From positions 124,001 to 188,000 of the forward strand of contig NZ_MTSZ01000002.1 of assembly GCF_002118315.1 (NCBI RefSeq): a stretch of DNA of 64,000 nucleotides, written 5' to 3'. The notes under the pieces are model-generated. The model searched no databases. It had not been told where the DNA came from and saw only the letters and a list, made by a program, of their open reading frames with translations. How positions within the stretch are numbered: position 1 is the stretch's first letter; each line of letters starts with the position of its first letter. Below are positions 27,507 through 36,998 of the stretch, piece after piece. The position numbers were made by a program, and so were the translations under genes. The DNA comes from Kiloniella majae. GTDB lineage: Bacteria; Pseudomonadota; Alphaproteobacteria; Kiloniellales; Kiloniellaceae.

Positions 27507-29549
27507 CTAGTTACCAAAGAGTTTTTGCAAAGCCTCTTTTGGCTTTTCAATTACTTCTTCAACCCCACCGGCATCATCACCATCGCCAAGAGGTAACTTT
27601 ACGCCACCTTCGCCACTGGTAACTCCCTCGATAAGAGCTGATGGATCTTTCAGCTGATCAGTCAAGGCTCCGGCTAGATCAGGAGCAACTTTAGGATCAC
27701 TCCAAGAGCCCGTAATCAGTAATGGCACTGCAAGCCCCTTGGCACCACTATCTCCACCTTGGCCTTCAAGATCACCGACAAGCTTTGGCTCTAAACGGTA
27801 ATCCAAGGTTTTAGGTGGCATTGGAACAGTTCCTTTGCCAGACAGTCTGAACAAAGGTGCAATCATGCTCAAATCCTGATTATTCACAACGCCCTGCTGG
27901 ATTGTATAGGTACCAGATAGCTCTGCAAAATCAGTAGATTGAGCTTCATCAAAAGAATTCTGCAAAGCATCCAAAGACACATTGCGGATCAAACCAGGGA
28001 TATTGACGCCTTTGACAGCACCGTCCTGAAAAATGAAATCTCCGGTTCCGTTTAGATTAGAAACCATAGCTTTCTGAGAAGCCCCTTGTGTCGTCAGGTT
28101 TGCTTTGGAGCTGAGAGTTCCCAAAAGTTTTTCAAAGTCCGCGCTATCTGACAGCAATGGTTCAGCCTGAACACCGGAAAGGTCAAAATTAATCGCAGTT
28201 GTCGGAGTTGCTTTTGAACTATCCAGAACCACTTTACCACGGGCTTGACCGTCATATAAGGCAAGCTGTTTCAAATCTGCAGTTAACTTTCCACCCTGGA
28301 GTAGAATACCAAGCTCACTAACACCAATCGTAATCTTGCGAATTTTGACGCCTTCTGATTTCAGAGCCAAATCCGCATTCACAGATTTCAGTCCAGAAAA
28401 ATCAATTGCCTCATCGCTCCAACCTTGATCAGCGCCAGCATTCTGTACCGCGCCTCCCCCATCTGATGTACTTTCAGAGGATGCGTCTTGACCACCAGAT
28501 GTTTCGGGCGGCAAGTATGGCGTAATATCAAGAACACCTGTAGAAAGTGCCGCAACGATATTTGGAACACTTCCTGAGCTATCAATCTTTAAAGCGCCCT
28601 GAGCAGTCAAAGCGTCAAATGCAAGAGATACATCATCAAACGCAACCACAGAACCGTTGAGATCAAGTTGCCCTTTCACGGACAATGGACCAAAGGTCTC
28701 TTCACTTTGGCGCTCAATCGGAGCTCCAACCCAATCGGTCAAACCTTTTACAGATGGAACATCAAGATCGAGAGCGCCGGCAAGAGCAAAAGCACTTGCC
28801 TGTTGAGCAGTGCCATTGAAACTAAAGTTTACAGGTGATGAATTAACAGATGCTTCAAGCGCTGTGCTGCCGCCATTCATCAAGCTTTCAAGATTAGCAA
28901 CATCCGCTTTCAGGTTAATCGTCTCTGCCTTCCAGTCCAATCGACCATCTAAAGACAAAGGCTCATTCAGAGCTTCGAGAGAGATTTCAAGGTTAAGTGC
29001 TTCAATATCTTCTTTTGCACCAGAGGCCAAATCAATGAAATGAAGCTCTCCATTTTCAATACGAACATCCCCTAGGGATAGCCCACTAAGACCGGCACCG
29101 CTTCCGCCATCAGAAGATTCAGAGTTTTCAGTAGTAGCCGTTTCATTTGCTGGCGCTTGCGTTCCCTCAAGCTCCCAGTTTGGCTTGCCTGTTTTATCAA
29201 TCTCAAGATTAATAATTGGCTTCACGAGAACAAAACGATCAATAACAACTTCACTTGATAACAAAGGCATAACCTGTAACTCCAGCGCCATCTGCTCAAG
29301 AGTTACCATGTCTTTATTTTGTCCCTGCTCATAGTTTGCTAAAGCAACGTCATTGACCTCAATAGCAACAGTCGGAAATAGACTGAGAGAAATTTTCCCT
29401 CCAATTTCCAAATCGCGTCCCGTCGCCTCTTTCGCTTTTGCCGCGATTTCAGGCTTGTAATCTTCAAGAGAAATAAAGAGGGGAGCAACCAATAGAACAG
29501 CAATGACCAGAAGAACTAAGCCGCCGATTGATAAGAGTATTTTTTTCAT
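27507..29549 (-). CDS. AsmA-family protein
   Basis: About 680 aa. One N-terminal membrane helix (MKKILLSIGGLVLLVIAVLL) is followed by the AsmA start LEDYKPEIAAKAKEATGRDL. A long beta-rich periplasmic body follows, with a Gly/Ser/Asp-rich insert near residue 140 and another near 370. The AsmA C-terminal region (GSWSDPKVAPDL) is near residue 630. AsmA-like proteins are long bridge-like proteins linked to lipid movement to the outer membrane; the role of this member is inferred from the family. ATG 29549 has GGAGA 8 nt upstream; a start at 29585 is less good. Transcribed alone between two terminators. Confidence 0.85.
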   Translation of the reverse strand: MKKILLSIGGLVLLVIAVLLVAPLFISLEDYKPEIAAKAKEATGRDLEIGGKISLSLFPTVAIEVNDVALANYEQGQNKDMVTLEQMALELQVMPLLSSEVVIDRFVLVKPIINLEIDKTGKPNWELEGTQAPANETATTENSESSDGGSGAGLSGLSLGDVRIENGELHFIDLASGAKEDIEALNLEISLEALNEPLSLDGRLDWKAETINLKADVANLESLMNGGSTALEASVNSSPVNFSFNGTAQQASAFALAGALDLDVPSVKGLTDWVGAPIERQSEETFGPLSVKGQLDLNGSVVAFDDVSLAFDALTAQGALKIDSSGSVPNIVAALSTGVLDITPYLPPETSGGQDASSESTSDGGGAVQNAGADQGWSDEAIDFSGLKSVNADLALKSEGVKIRKITIGVSELGILLQGGKLTADLKQLALYDGQARGKVVLDSSKATPTTAINFDLSGVQAEPLLSDSADFEKLLGTLSSKANLTTQGASQKAMVSNLNGTGDFIFQDGAVKGVNIPGLIRNVSLDALQNSFDEAQSTDFAELSGTYTIQQGVVNNQDLSMIAPLFRLSGKGTVPMPPKTLDYRLEPKLVGDLEGQGGDSGAKGLAVPLLITGSWSDPKVAPDLAGALTDQLKDPSALIEGVTSGEGGVKLPLGDGDDAGGVEEVIEKPKEALQKLFGN

Positions 29550-29625
29550 TTTTAAGTCTCCATTACACGATTTGATGAAAATCATGCAAATGACACGATT
29601 ATTGAAGGTTTAGACGAATAACAAT

Positions 29626-29658
29626 AAGGCGGTACTCGCGTGAAGCCAGTACCGCCTT
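29626..29658. terminator. Terminator of the OmpA-like gene
   Basis: AAGGCGGTAC (29626-29635) and GTACCGCCTT (29649-29658) form a 10-bp perfect stem with 13 bases between. On the minus strand it lies about 35 bases after the stop at 29692 and is followed by ATTGTTATT; on the plus strand TTTT follows. Confidence 0.75.
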
Positions 29659-29691
29659 TTCATTCTGGCATTGATTAGCCAGACATGTGAA

Positions 29692-30549
29692 TTACTTCAC
29701 GAGTGTCACAATAACGCGACGGTTTCTGAATTCAGAGATACCATCACCTGTGTCAACCGCAGGAGCATTCTCACCAACGCCCTGACTTTGAACGATAGAA
29801 GCGGAAACCCCGTGACTTTCGAGCGCAGTTACAACTGCAGCAGCACGTCTGTTAGCCAAGTTCTGGTTGTATGCAGATGAACCCGCTGTATCAGTATGGC
29901 CAGCAACAATCACTTTAGATGGTGAGTGTTTCTTCACAGCCGCAACAATCACAGAAACTTCTGCCTGTGCATCAACAGTCAACACATCGGAATCGAAGTC
30001 GAAGTAGATCGCATATGGCGCTGGTGCAGCAGCAGGAGCTGGTGCAGGAGCTGGTGCTTTTGCCTTCGGTGCCATCGCAGCATCAACCTTGGCCATCGCA
30101 GCAAGGAAACCATCACGACATGCAGCGATGTCATCTGGTTGAATATTTTCTTCCTGTTCCTGGATCCAGCAGTCAAACATGACCTGTGCATTCGCAGCAG
30201 ATGTCGGCGCAATGTCCGCAGCGCCATTTGCAAGAGCGGCAGCAAGACGATCGTGAGCAGAAGACAGATCATTTACGAACTCTGCGTCCAGATCCCAATT
30301 CGCGACGTCCTCAGGAGCAACAACTTTACCATCAGCAGAGGCCAATGCTTTGTCCGCGAACAGATCAGAATCACCCCAGTCCTGTTCAGATTTTTCATCG
30401 CCAGACAGACCGACATAACCTTTATAGAGTTCTCTTGTGAATGAAGAGCCTGTTGGTTCTGCATCACTGGCCATCTGATAACGATCAGCACAAGCAGACA
30501 AAGTTATAGCCGCAACACCGGCTACCAAAGCAAATTTTAAACCCCGCAT
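29692..30549 (-). CDS. OmpA-family outer-membrane lipoprotein
   Basis: 285 aa. A lipoprotein signal peptide (MRGLKFALVAGVAAITLSAC) puts the lipidated cysteine at residue 20. A middle helical region is followed by a Pro/Ala linker (APAPAPAPAAAPAP) near 165-180. The C-terminal OmpA peptidoglycan-binding domain starts at YAIYFDFDSDVL and has GHTDTAGSSAYNQNLANRRA and FRNRRVIV. It probably anchors the outer membrane to peptidoglycan, similar to Pal, although no tol genes are nearby and the N-terminal region is longer than in Pal. Transcribed alone; a 609-base non-coding stretch lies upstream. Confidence 0.88.
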   Translation of the reverse strand: MRGLKFALVAGVAAITLSACADRYQMASDAEPTGSSFTRELYKGYVGLSGDEKSEQDWGDSDLFADKALASADGKVVAPEDVANWDLDAEFVNDLSSAHDRLAAALANGAADIAPTSAANAQVMFDCWIQEQEENIQPDDIAACRDGFLAAMAKVDAAMAPKAKAPAPAPAPAAAPAPYAIYFDFDSDVLTVDAQAEVSVIVAAVKKHSPSKVIVAGHTDTAGSSAYNQNLANRRAAAVVTALESHGVSASIVQSQGVGENAPAVDTGDGISEFRNRRVIVTLVK

Positions 30550-31158
30550 GATATTCTCCCTTGAAGGTTTAGATATTCATTGAAAACGAGACAAACTACA
30601 AACAGATCCAGGTCCTAAATAATTAAGATCAATTCACACTCAATTGTAAAATATAACCACAAATAAGAATGAACAGACTACTGGTTCTTTCTCTAAAATA
30701 CTAGGGACCACATTCCCAGCCCTATTATTTACACAGAGAAAATAACACAAAATCAGATAGATACCAAAAGGAATCAATACTTGTTGCTGTCAGATGTTCT
30801 CCCAAAGTTTGGTTGACACTAGAATATAACAAACAAAATATCAACCTGAAGTAATTAAAGCCTTTGTTTGTTTAACGTCTTGTTAAGAAGAATATAGATT
30901 TAGCTTAAAAACACATCTTGGTAAAATTACGTACCTGTATAACATTGTTTTAATTATATCTTTCCAAACCAGATATAGCCAAAGCTCTAAAGAGATTTTT
31001 TCGCAAAAAAGTCGCCTAAATCACAGGCAAGATGATGATAACTCTGGTTTCTGTAGGTATCTTCAGTAATTCGGATTACTAAACCGATAAGAGATAAAGG
31101 TGACAACAAAAACAATCAAATATGATAATATAAAGAAAAAAAGGTGAGGAGAAAATAA
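30550..31158. other. 609-base intergenic region with one plus-strand hairpin
   Basis: AT-rich DNA between the divergent OmpA-like and CDGSH genes. AATACTAGGG (30697-30706) and CCCTATTATT (30720-30729) form a 10-bp stem with one mismatch. No coding sequence with a credible start, no tRNA and no phased operator repeats were recognised. The region must hold both promoters; a small RNA cannot be excluded. Confidence 0.4.
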
Positions 31159-31401
31159 ATGGAAACCCCTGAAATTGCAGATACTACCCCTGCAATAATA
31201 GAGCTTGAAGAAGGAAAAACATATTTTTGGTGTGCTTGTGGAAGATCGAAGAAGCAGCCCTTTTGCGATGGTAGTCACAAGGGAACCGGCTTTCAGCCTC
31301 TATCATTCTCAGCAGAAAAATCTAAGAAGTACTTTCTGTGCCAATGTAAACACAGCTCAAAAAAGCCCTTTTGCGATGGCAATCACAAGCACTTGCTGTA
31401 A
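31159..31401 (+). CDS. Small protein with two CDGSH iron-sulfur motifs
   Basis: 80 aa. It has two consecutive motifs, CACGRSKKQPFCDGSH near residues 25-40 and CQCKHSSKKPFCDGNH near 61-76. Both fit C-x-C-x2-S-x3-P-x-C-D-G-[SN]-x-H, the three-Cys one-His ligand set of [2Fe-2S] CDGSH (mitoNEET-like) domains. No membrane helix is present, so it should be soluble. GGAG lies 8 nt before the ATG. Bacterial tandem-CDGSH proteins are known, but their roles in redox or cluster transfer are not settled. It converges on the pfkB gene of the amino-sugar operon. Confidence 0.9.
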   Translation: METPEIADTTPAIIELEEGKTYFWCACGRSKKQPFCDGSHKGTGFQPLSFSAEKSKKYFLCQCKHSSKKPFCDGNHKHLL

Positions 31402-31437
31402 AGATTAATTCTCTGAGTATCCAAACTCTTTAATATA

Positions 31438-32547
31438 TCAGGACTGTTTCAGGCTATAACATTCATACTTTTGCCAATCGGCCTTCCCGATACCTGACAA
31501 GAGTTGCTCCTGTGTAAGCAGGCCTGATTGCGTATCCATGACCGAAACCACAGAAGCTGAGTTGATAGAGGCGGCTTTCAGTGCTAGCTCTTCCCCCTTA
31601 CCAAGACCGATAAATGATGCAAATGTAGAGGCAAAAGAATCTCCGGCACCTGCAGTTCCCATAACTTTTGCTTTTTGTGCCGGGCAAAAGATAATTTGTT
31701 CATTAGTCCCCAAATAAGCACCTTCTTTGCCGTTAGTTACCAACAAACGTTGCGGTCCCAGGCTGCTAATTATTTGAGTAAACTCACGCAGCCCCATCAT
31801 GGTACCAGAAACGCCAACGCCTTTTTTCAAGAGCTCCGGGAGCTTTTTGTTATCTGAATAGGCACAAGGTTGGACCGCATCGATTTCCGACTTTGCCGAG
31901 ACAAAAGGCACCAGTTGCCCGGCCTCAACCTCGTTCATCACCAAAACGTCAATATACTGAAGAGAATTCCAGAAAGATTGTGTTCGAGAAGAAAGCTGGC
32001 GGATTCCAGGGTTAGCAACAACAAGACTACCCGCAGCCTTCGCCAGCTTCACGATCTTTGGAAAACAATCCGCGGATGCACCACTCAACCCGGTGACGTA
32101 TGTAAGCTCAACGCCTTCGAACATCTCTGGCTTGATTTCATCCGGGGTAAGAAGGGTGTTCGCCCCACGGGCAACAAAGATAGTCGGGTTTCTGACATGT
32201 GATGAAACCATAACTGCACAGCCTGTGGGCAAATCTGCATTTGATAAAACCCATTGTTTACCAATGGACTTTTCGTCCAAACGCTTCAGAACCATCTGGC
32301 CTTCTATATCCTCCGCCAGCTTCACAACACAGGAAACATTTATCCCCAATTGTGCCATAGATACAGATGCGTTGATGGCACCGCCACCAGTGTGAGTTTC
32401 AATGTTTTCTGCCTCCACTTTTTTACCTTCTTCCAAAAGAAGAAAGTTTGTGATTGCATTATGCATTGTCATACGTTCGATCTCATCGTCAGATACTGAA
32501 GCGATAATATCGACAGTAGCCCCACCCAGTGTCAGTGCCTTCATCAT
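31438..32547 (-). CDS. PfkB-family carbohydrate kinase
   Basis: 369 aa ribokinase-fold kinase. GGGAINASVSMAQLG near residue 53 is the N-terminal substrate motif and GTAGAGDSFASTF near 299 is the PfkB signature with the catalytic Asp. Its place after class II aldolase and NagB-II suggests phosphorylation of fructose 6-phosphate (or an intermediate of a modified route), which is inference; PfkB proteins also phosphorylate nucleosides and ketoses. The double ATG at 32547/32544 leaves a 3-base uncertainty; AGGA is upstream. Last gene of the nag operon, 13 bases from fbaA. Confidence 0.85.
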   Translation of the reverse strand: MMKALTLGGATVDIIASVSDDEIERMTMHNAITNFLLLEEGKKVEAENIETHTGGGAINASVSMAQLGINVSCVVKLAEDIEGQMVLKRLDEKSIGKQWVLSNADLPTGCAVMVSSHVRNPTIFVARGANTLLTPDEIKPEMFEGVELTYVTGLSGASADCFPKIVKLAKAAGSLVVANPGIRQLSSRTQSFWNSLQYIDVLVMNEVEAGQLVPFVSAKSEIDAVQPCAYSDNKKLPELLKKGVGVSGTMMGLREFTQIISSLGPQRLLVTNGKEGAYLGTNEQIIFCPAQKAKVMGTAGAGDSFASTFASFIGLGKGEELALKAASINSASVVSVMDTQSGLLTQEQLLSGIGKADWQKYECYSLKQS

Positions 32548-32560
32548 ACCGTCCTATTTA

Positions 32561-33634
32561 TTAGTCTTGCGCCAGAGATTTGCCTACAGAACCGAGGACA
32601 GAGAAAATTTCGTCCAGTTTAGTTCCCAAACCTTGCTCAGCCTGACGCACCCATTTACGTGGGTCGTATTTGCTCTTTAGTGGCTTACCTGTTTCAGGAT
32701 CAATCTGCGCCACAAATGCATTCTGGTTTGCATTAACATAGGCCCCAACAGGCTCGGAATAAGCGTACTGAAGGTCAGTATCGACGTTCATTTTAAAGAC
32801 ACCGTATGATACAGCCTCTTTAATATCTGATTCTGAAGAACCGGACCCACCATGGAAGACAAGATCAAGTGACTTTTCTTCCAGACCATAACGCTCTGCC
32901 ATTAGTTTTTGAGAGTCTTTAAGAATTACAGGACGCAGTTTAACGTTTCCAGGCTTGTAAACACCGTGAACATTACCAAATGATGCAGCGACAGAAAAAT
33001 CACCCAAAGGATTTAGCTGCTCATAAGCATAAGCGACATCTTCTGGTTGGGTATAAAGTTTTGGGTTATCCGCCCCTGTGTGCTCGGACCCGACGCCATC
33101 TTCTTCCCCACCAGTAACACCCAGCTCGATTTCCAGACTCATATCAAGGGGTGCCATTTTCTTGAGATAGTCAGCACATGTACCAACGTTATCTTCCAAA
33201 GACTCTTCTGAAAGATCGATCATATGGGATGTGTAGAGAGGTTTTCCGTTCTTTTCACGGAACTTTGCACCCTCTGCCAACAGGCCATCAATCCAAGGCA
33301 GGAGGCCGCGATTGGCATGATCCGTGTGCAAAACAACACAAACGCCATAGCCTTCAGCCAAAAGATGGACGTGTTGTGCCAAAGCAACCGCGCCCTTTAC
33401 TTTACCTTCTAGGCCATCCGGGTAAGCTGCACCAGCGTAGAAGCCAGCGCCACCGTTTGATACCTGAACAATCACATCCGATTTGTTACGCGCTGCGGCT
33501 TCCAAAACGGCGTTAACTGTACTGCTGCTGGTAACGTTGACCGCTGGCAGTGCATAGTTTCCAGCCTTACATGCTTTTACGAGTTTCTCATAGTCCTTAC
33601 CGGTAACAACACCCGGGCGAAGTTTTTCAGACAC
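32561..33634 (-). CDS. fbaA: Class II (type A) fructose-bisphosphate aldolase
   Basis: 357 aa zinc enzyme of E. coli FbaA type; cleaves fructose 1,6-bisphosphate to two triose phosphates. HTDHANRGLLPW near residue 104 holds the catalytic Asp and one zinc His. ELGVTGGEEDGV, HGVYKPGNVKL and FHGGSGSSESDI follow, ending in KMNVDTDLQYAY. GTG at 33634 is the start, supported by GGGAGGA 8 nt upstream. In the nag operon it would serve the exit from fructose phosphates; tagatose bisphosphate activity cannot be excluded. Confidence 0.93.
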   Translation of the reverse strand: MSEKLRPGVVTGKDYEKLVKACKAGNYALPAVNVTSSSTVNAVLEAAARNKSDVIVQVSNGGAGFYAGAAYPDGLEGKVKGAVALAQHVHLLAEGYGVCVVLHTDHANRGLLPWIDGLLAEGAKFREKNGKPLYTSHMIDLSEESLEDNVGTCADYLKKMAPLDMSLEIELGVTGGEEDGVGSEHTGADNPKLYTQPEDVAYAYEQLNPLGDFSVAASFGNVHGVYKPGNVKLRPVILKDSQKLMAERYGLEEKSLDLVFHGGSGSSESDIKEAVSYGVFKMNVDTDLQYAYSEPVGAYVNANQNAFVAQIDPETGKPLKSKYDPRKWVRQAEQGLGTKLDEIFSVLGSVGKSLAQD

Positions 33635-33673
33635 CGCCGATCCTCCCTGTTTTTCTATGTCACAAAACGCATC

Positions 33674-34765
33674 TTAGCGTTTCAAATGTACAACTTGACC
33701 ACTTCGAACCGATTCATCCGCAGCCAAAACAATTTTCATACTGTTCACAGCATCCTGCATGTGAGATGTCAAATCTAAATCGTCCATAATGGCTTTTAAC
33801 AGAAACTCCTGTTCTCTTTGACAGAGAGCATCATGATCTGGTTCATCATCCATTCGAATTAAATTATCTTTATGTGTGAAAGACTTATCGTCATTTAATT
33901 TTGATGAATGACACAATAAGGCCGATGTTTTGGTATGCGCATCAATATCATCAGATTCCATTGCCTTGTCTTCTGCCTTGTTTTGATCTTCAGCAACAAT
34001 AGACACACATCCGTTAGGCCCAATGACATCCTTAACAAAAAATGCCGTTTCACTCATCATGGGCCCCCACCCCGCTTCATACCACCCCACAGATCCATCA
34101 TCATATGTAACCTGTAGCTGACCGTAGTTATACATGTCAGGGTCGACTTCATCACTTAGACGAACACCGATAGCATGAACTTTAACTGGTTCAGCCTGTG
34201 TCATCAGACACATCATATCTACATAATGAACACCGCAGTCTACGATCGGGGAAATGCTTTTCATAAGCTGTTTATGAACTTGCCAAGTTTCGCCACTGCT
34301 TTGTTGATTGAGGTTCATCCGCATCACCAAAGGCTTTCCCAATTTTTGTGCTTGAGCAACAAATTCCTGCCATGAAGGATGATGACGAAGAATATAGCCT
34401 ATAACGAGCTTAAGACCCTTTTTTTGCGCTGCTTCAATTACCCGTTCGGCTCCCGCAACCGTATCTGCAATTGGCTTTTCCAGAAAAACATGTGCACCTA
34501 CCTCAAAGGCCTTCAAAGCATAGGCCTCATGAGTATCTGGCCAGGTGTTAATCGAGACAACATCAGGTTTTAACTGTTTAAGAGCTGCATCATAATCTGA
34601 AAATCGGTCATAACCGGAAAGTTCAACAGGTAACGGCGTGTTGTTATTCAGACTTCGGCTACAAAGTCCGACAATCTCAAACCCATCAAGATGGTGGTAG
34701 GCTTTGGCATGAGATTGCCCCATGTTCCCCAAACCAACAACAAGAACCTTTTGTTTATTACCCAT
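33674..34765 (-). CDS. Gfo/Idh/MocA-family oxidoreductase
   Basis: About 363 aa NAD(P)-dependent sugar dehydrogenase family member. The Rossmann motif KVLVVGLGNMGQSHAKAYH is at the N terminus and the catalytic-type EKPIADTVAGAERVI is near residue 95. A C-terminal substrate domain follows, with DCGVHYVDMMCLM and the final VLAADESVRSGQVVHL. ATG 34765 has GAGGGAA 7 nt upstream; the codon at 34771 is a TTG. It is inside the GlcNAc operon between nagA and fbaA. The substrate is not known; a hexosamine, an anhydrosugar or the MurNAc lactyl ether are possible. Confidence 0.85.
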   Translation of the reverse strand: MGNKQKVLVVGLGNMGQSHAKAYHHLDGFEIVGLCSRSLNNNTPLPVELSGYDRFSDYDAALKQLKPDVVSINTWPDTHEAYALKAFEVGAHVFLEKPIADTVAGAERVIEAAQKKGLKLVIGYILRHHPSWQEFVAQAQKLGKPLVMRMNLNQQSSGETWQVHKQLMKSISPIVDCGVHYVDMMCLMTQAEPVKVHAIGVRLSDEVDPDMYNYGQLQVTYDDGSVGWYEAGWGPMMSETAFFVKDVIGPNGCVSIVAEDQNKAEDKAMESDDIDAHTKTSALLCHSSKLNDDKSFTHKDNLIRMDDEPDHDALCQREQEFLLKAIMDDLDLTSHMQDAVNSMKIVLAADESVRSGQVVHLKR

Positions 34766-34789
34766 TACCAATTCCCTCTGCCGATACCT

Positions 34790-35950
34790 CTAGGTTTTCA
34801 GACCATCCATTTCTGTATCTCGTCCATCGATCCAGGTCTCAAGGACAAGTCCAGAATCATCCAATGAAGCCATGGATGCTCTATAGCCCTTTTCAATACG
34901 CCCGAGTTCATTCCCCAAGCCAAGGAATTCAGCAGGATACAAAGATGCCATACGCAAAGCTTCGTCATGGGAAAGATTTAACATCTCAACGGAATTGCGA
35001 ACTGCCGTTGCCATATCTAGATGTGCGCCCGCCAAAACACCTTCGGCCGTAGTACAACGCCCCTCTCGGCTATAGATTTTTTGCCCATAGAGTTCGAAGA
35101 AACCCTGATCACTGCCCACCGTTGCCATAGCATCTGTGACCAACATCATCTTCCCGTGTTTTTTGGCCTTAATGGCATTTCGTAACGTAGCAGGGTGAAC
35201 ATGATACCCATCAACAATCAAGCCACACCAACTGTCGTCATGATCCAGAGCGGCACCAACCGCACCCGGTTCACGACTGTCCATTGGTGTCATGGCATTA
35301 AATAAATGTGTAAAGCAGCTAAGTCCTTCGGAAAAAGCAGCTTGGTAATCATCGTAAACGCCTGCGGTATGCCCAGCGGCCACCAAGACACCACGTTCAA
35401 CCAATTGTTGAATAGTTCCTGGTGTATTTTTTTCCGGGGCAAGCGTGACCAATGTTTTACCCCCCGTAAGACCAGATAGAAGATCCAATGCATCAGATTC
35501 CATAGGTCTTATTTTATCTTCCTGATGCACCCCTTTTCTAACTTGATTTAGATAAGGACCTTCCAAATGGATACCCAGTATGCCGGGCTCATTGTTATCA
35601 ACAGTTTCCTGGACGGCAGAAATAGCAGATTCCATGATTGGCCGATCATCGGTAATCAAGGTTGGTAGCATACCCGTTGTACCATAGCGTCTATGTGCCT
35701 GAGCAATACATCGCAAACCGACTGGTGATGTATCCTGATTAAACATGACACCGCCACCGCCATTGACCTGCACATCAATAAATCCGGGGACCAATTTTGC
35801 GCCATTTAAATCCTGAATACGATCCACATCATCAGGAATTTTGATAGAAACCCCAACAGCATCAATAACTGCACCGTCTATAATGACTGTAGCACCATCT
35901 AACCACTCTTCCCCAGTGAAGACATGCGCATTGGTCAAGGCAGTTTTCAT
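34790..35950 (-). CDS. nagA: N-acetylglucosamine-6-phosphate deacetylase
   Basis: 386 aa amidohydrolase; removes acetate from GlcNAc-6-P. HLEGPYLNQVRKGVHQEDKI near residue 130 holds the metal-binding Glu. GHTAGVYDDYQAAFSEG with THLFNAM and the catalytic LVTDAMATVGSDQG near 270 complete the site. ATG 35950 shares one base with the nagB stop (TGATG), showing tight coupling; the TTG at 35953 is less likely. Confidence 0.94.
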   Translation of the reverse strand: MKTALTNAHVFTGEEWLDGATVIIDGAVIDAVGVSIKIPDDVDRIQDLNGAKLVPGFIDVQVNGGGGVMFNQDTSPVGLRCIAQAHRRYGTTGMLPTLITDDRPIMESAISAVQETVDNNEPGILGIHLEGPYLNQVRKGVHQEDKIRPMESDALDLLSGLTGGKTLVTLAPEKNTPGTIQQLVERGVLVAAGHTAGVYDDYQAAFSEGLSCFTHLFNAMTPMDSREPGAVGAALDHDDSWCGLIVDGYHVHPATLRNAIKAKKHGKMMLVTDAMATVGSDQGFFELYGQKIYSREGRCTTAEGVLAGAHLDMATAVRNSVEMLNLSHDEALRMASLYPAEFLGLGNELGRIEKGYRASMASLDDSGLVLETWIDGRDTEMDGLKT

Positions 35951-36981
35951 CAAACAGTCTCCGTTACTTTTTTCAAATGACGGGGATTATCAGGATCAAG
36001 ACCACGCATCTGTGTAATTTTCTCAGCCAACACATAGAAACTCTGAATCATCACAGGCAACTGGCAAAAGGGATGAATATTCGTTTCAATTGGCAGAATA
36101 CCTTTACTCAGGCTTCCTTCCTGAACAGTAAAGACCGCTCCACCCTTTTCGCGGAAATTCTCGGCAAGTTCACCAACCGAATCCCAAGACTGATCACGCT
36201 GCCTGAACAACAGGACGGGATAGCCATCTGCAACAAGTGACATTGGCCCGTGCTTGACCTCAGCGGCGCTGAAAGCTTCGGCATGAATATAGGATGTTTC
36301 CTTGAACTTCAGCGCAGATTCCAATGCGATACCAAATCCGGGTCCACGCCCGACTGTAAACAGATTGGACGATGCCGCCAACAACTCAACAGGTTCAGAC
36401 CAATCTGCTGACAAGCCCCGATCCAGTTGATCAGGAAGCTTATCTAAAGCGGGTAACAAACCACTGTCAAAATTCCAGATTGCACTAAGTTGAAGTAGGG
36501 CTGTCAGAGACGCGATATAGCTTTTTGTCGCCGCAACAGAGTTTTCAGGTCCTGCATGAAGAGGCAAGAAACAATCAGCCAAAGCCACTAATGGGGATGT
36601 TGCATCATTACAGATACAAAGAACAAAAGCGCCTTGGTCTTTCGCCTGTTGCGTCGCCTGTACCAAATCGGGACTACGTCCGGATTGAGACACGGCAATA
36701 AACAAACTGTCTTGAAGCTTTAGGGTTCCCCCGTAAAGAGTGGACACAGACGGTGCGAAAGAAACCACCGGAAGACCCGTACCAATTTCCAATACATACT
36801 TTGCAAAGGCGCACGCATGGTCTGAACTGCCCCGTGCACAGGTGGCGATAAAACGGAACTTCTTCTCTCGTATTCGTCGAGAGAGATCCTCAAGAACGTC
36901 TCTGTTGGCTCTGAGTTGTCTTGATATAACAGCCGGAGTTTCGGCTGTTTCTTTTGCCATAAGGCTCACTGTATTAATCAT
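35950..36981 (-). CDS. nagB-II: SIS-domain glucosamine-6-phosphate deaminase (NagB-II type)
   Basis: 343 aa with two SIS domains like the isomerase half of GlmS, but without the glutaminase domain. CARGSSDHACAFAKY near residue 48, SQSGRSPDL near 98, KSYIASL near 153 and the C-terminal EVKHGPMSLV and QMRGLDPDNPRHLKKVTETV match. This group replaces classical NagB in many proteobacteria and converts GlcN-6-P to fructose 6-phosphate and ammonia. It sits between the GntR regulator (17 bases) and nagA (one-base overlap). Confidence 0.92.
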   Translation of the reverse strand: MINTVSLMAKETAETPAVISRQLRANRDVLEDLSRRIREKKFRFIATCARGSSDHACAFAKYVLEIGTGLPVVSFAPSVSTLYGGTLKLQDSLFIAVSQSGRSPDLVQATQQAKDQGAFVLCICNDATSPLVALADCFLPLHAGPENSVAATKSYIASLTALLQLSAIWNFDSGLLPALDKLPDQLDRGLSADWSEPVELLAASSNLFTVGRGPGFGIALESALKFKETSYIHAEAFSAAEVKHGPMSLVADGYPVLLFRQRDQSWDSVGELAENFREKGGAVFTVQEGSLSKGILPIETNIHPFCQLPVMIQSFYVLAEKITQMRGLDPDNPRHLKKVTETV

Positions 36982-36998
36982 TCTTCATTTCATTCGTA

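Noticed and set aside
29926-30444. Plus-strand frame rich in Arg, Cys and Ser
   Set aside because: Antisense to the OmpA-like gene; the composition follows from the complement of Ala/Pro-rich codons.
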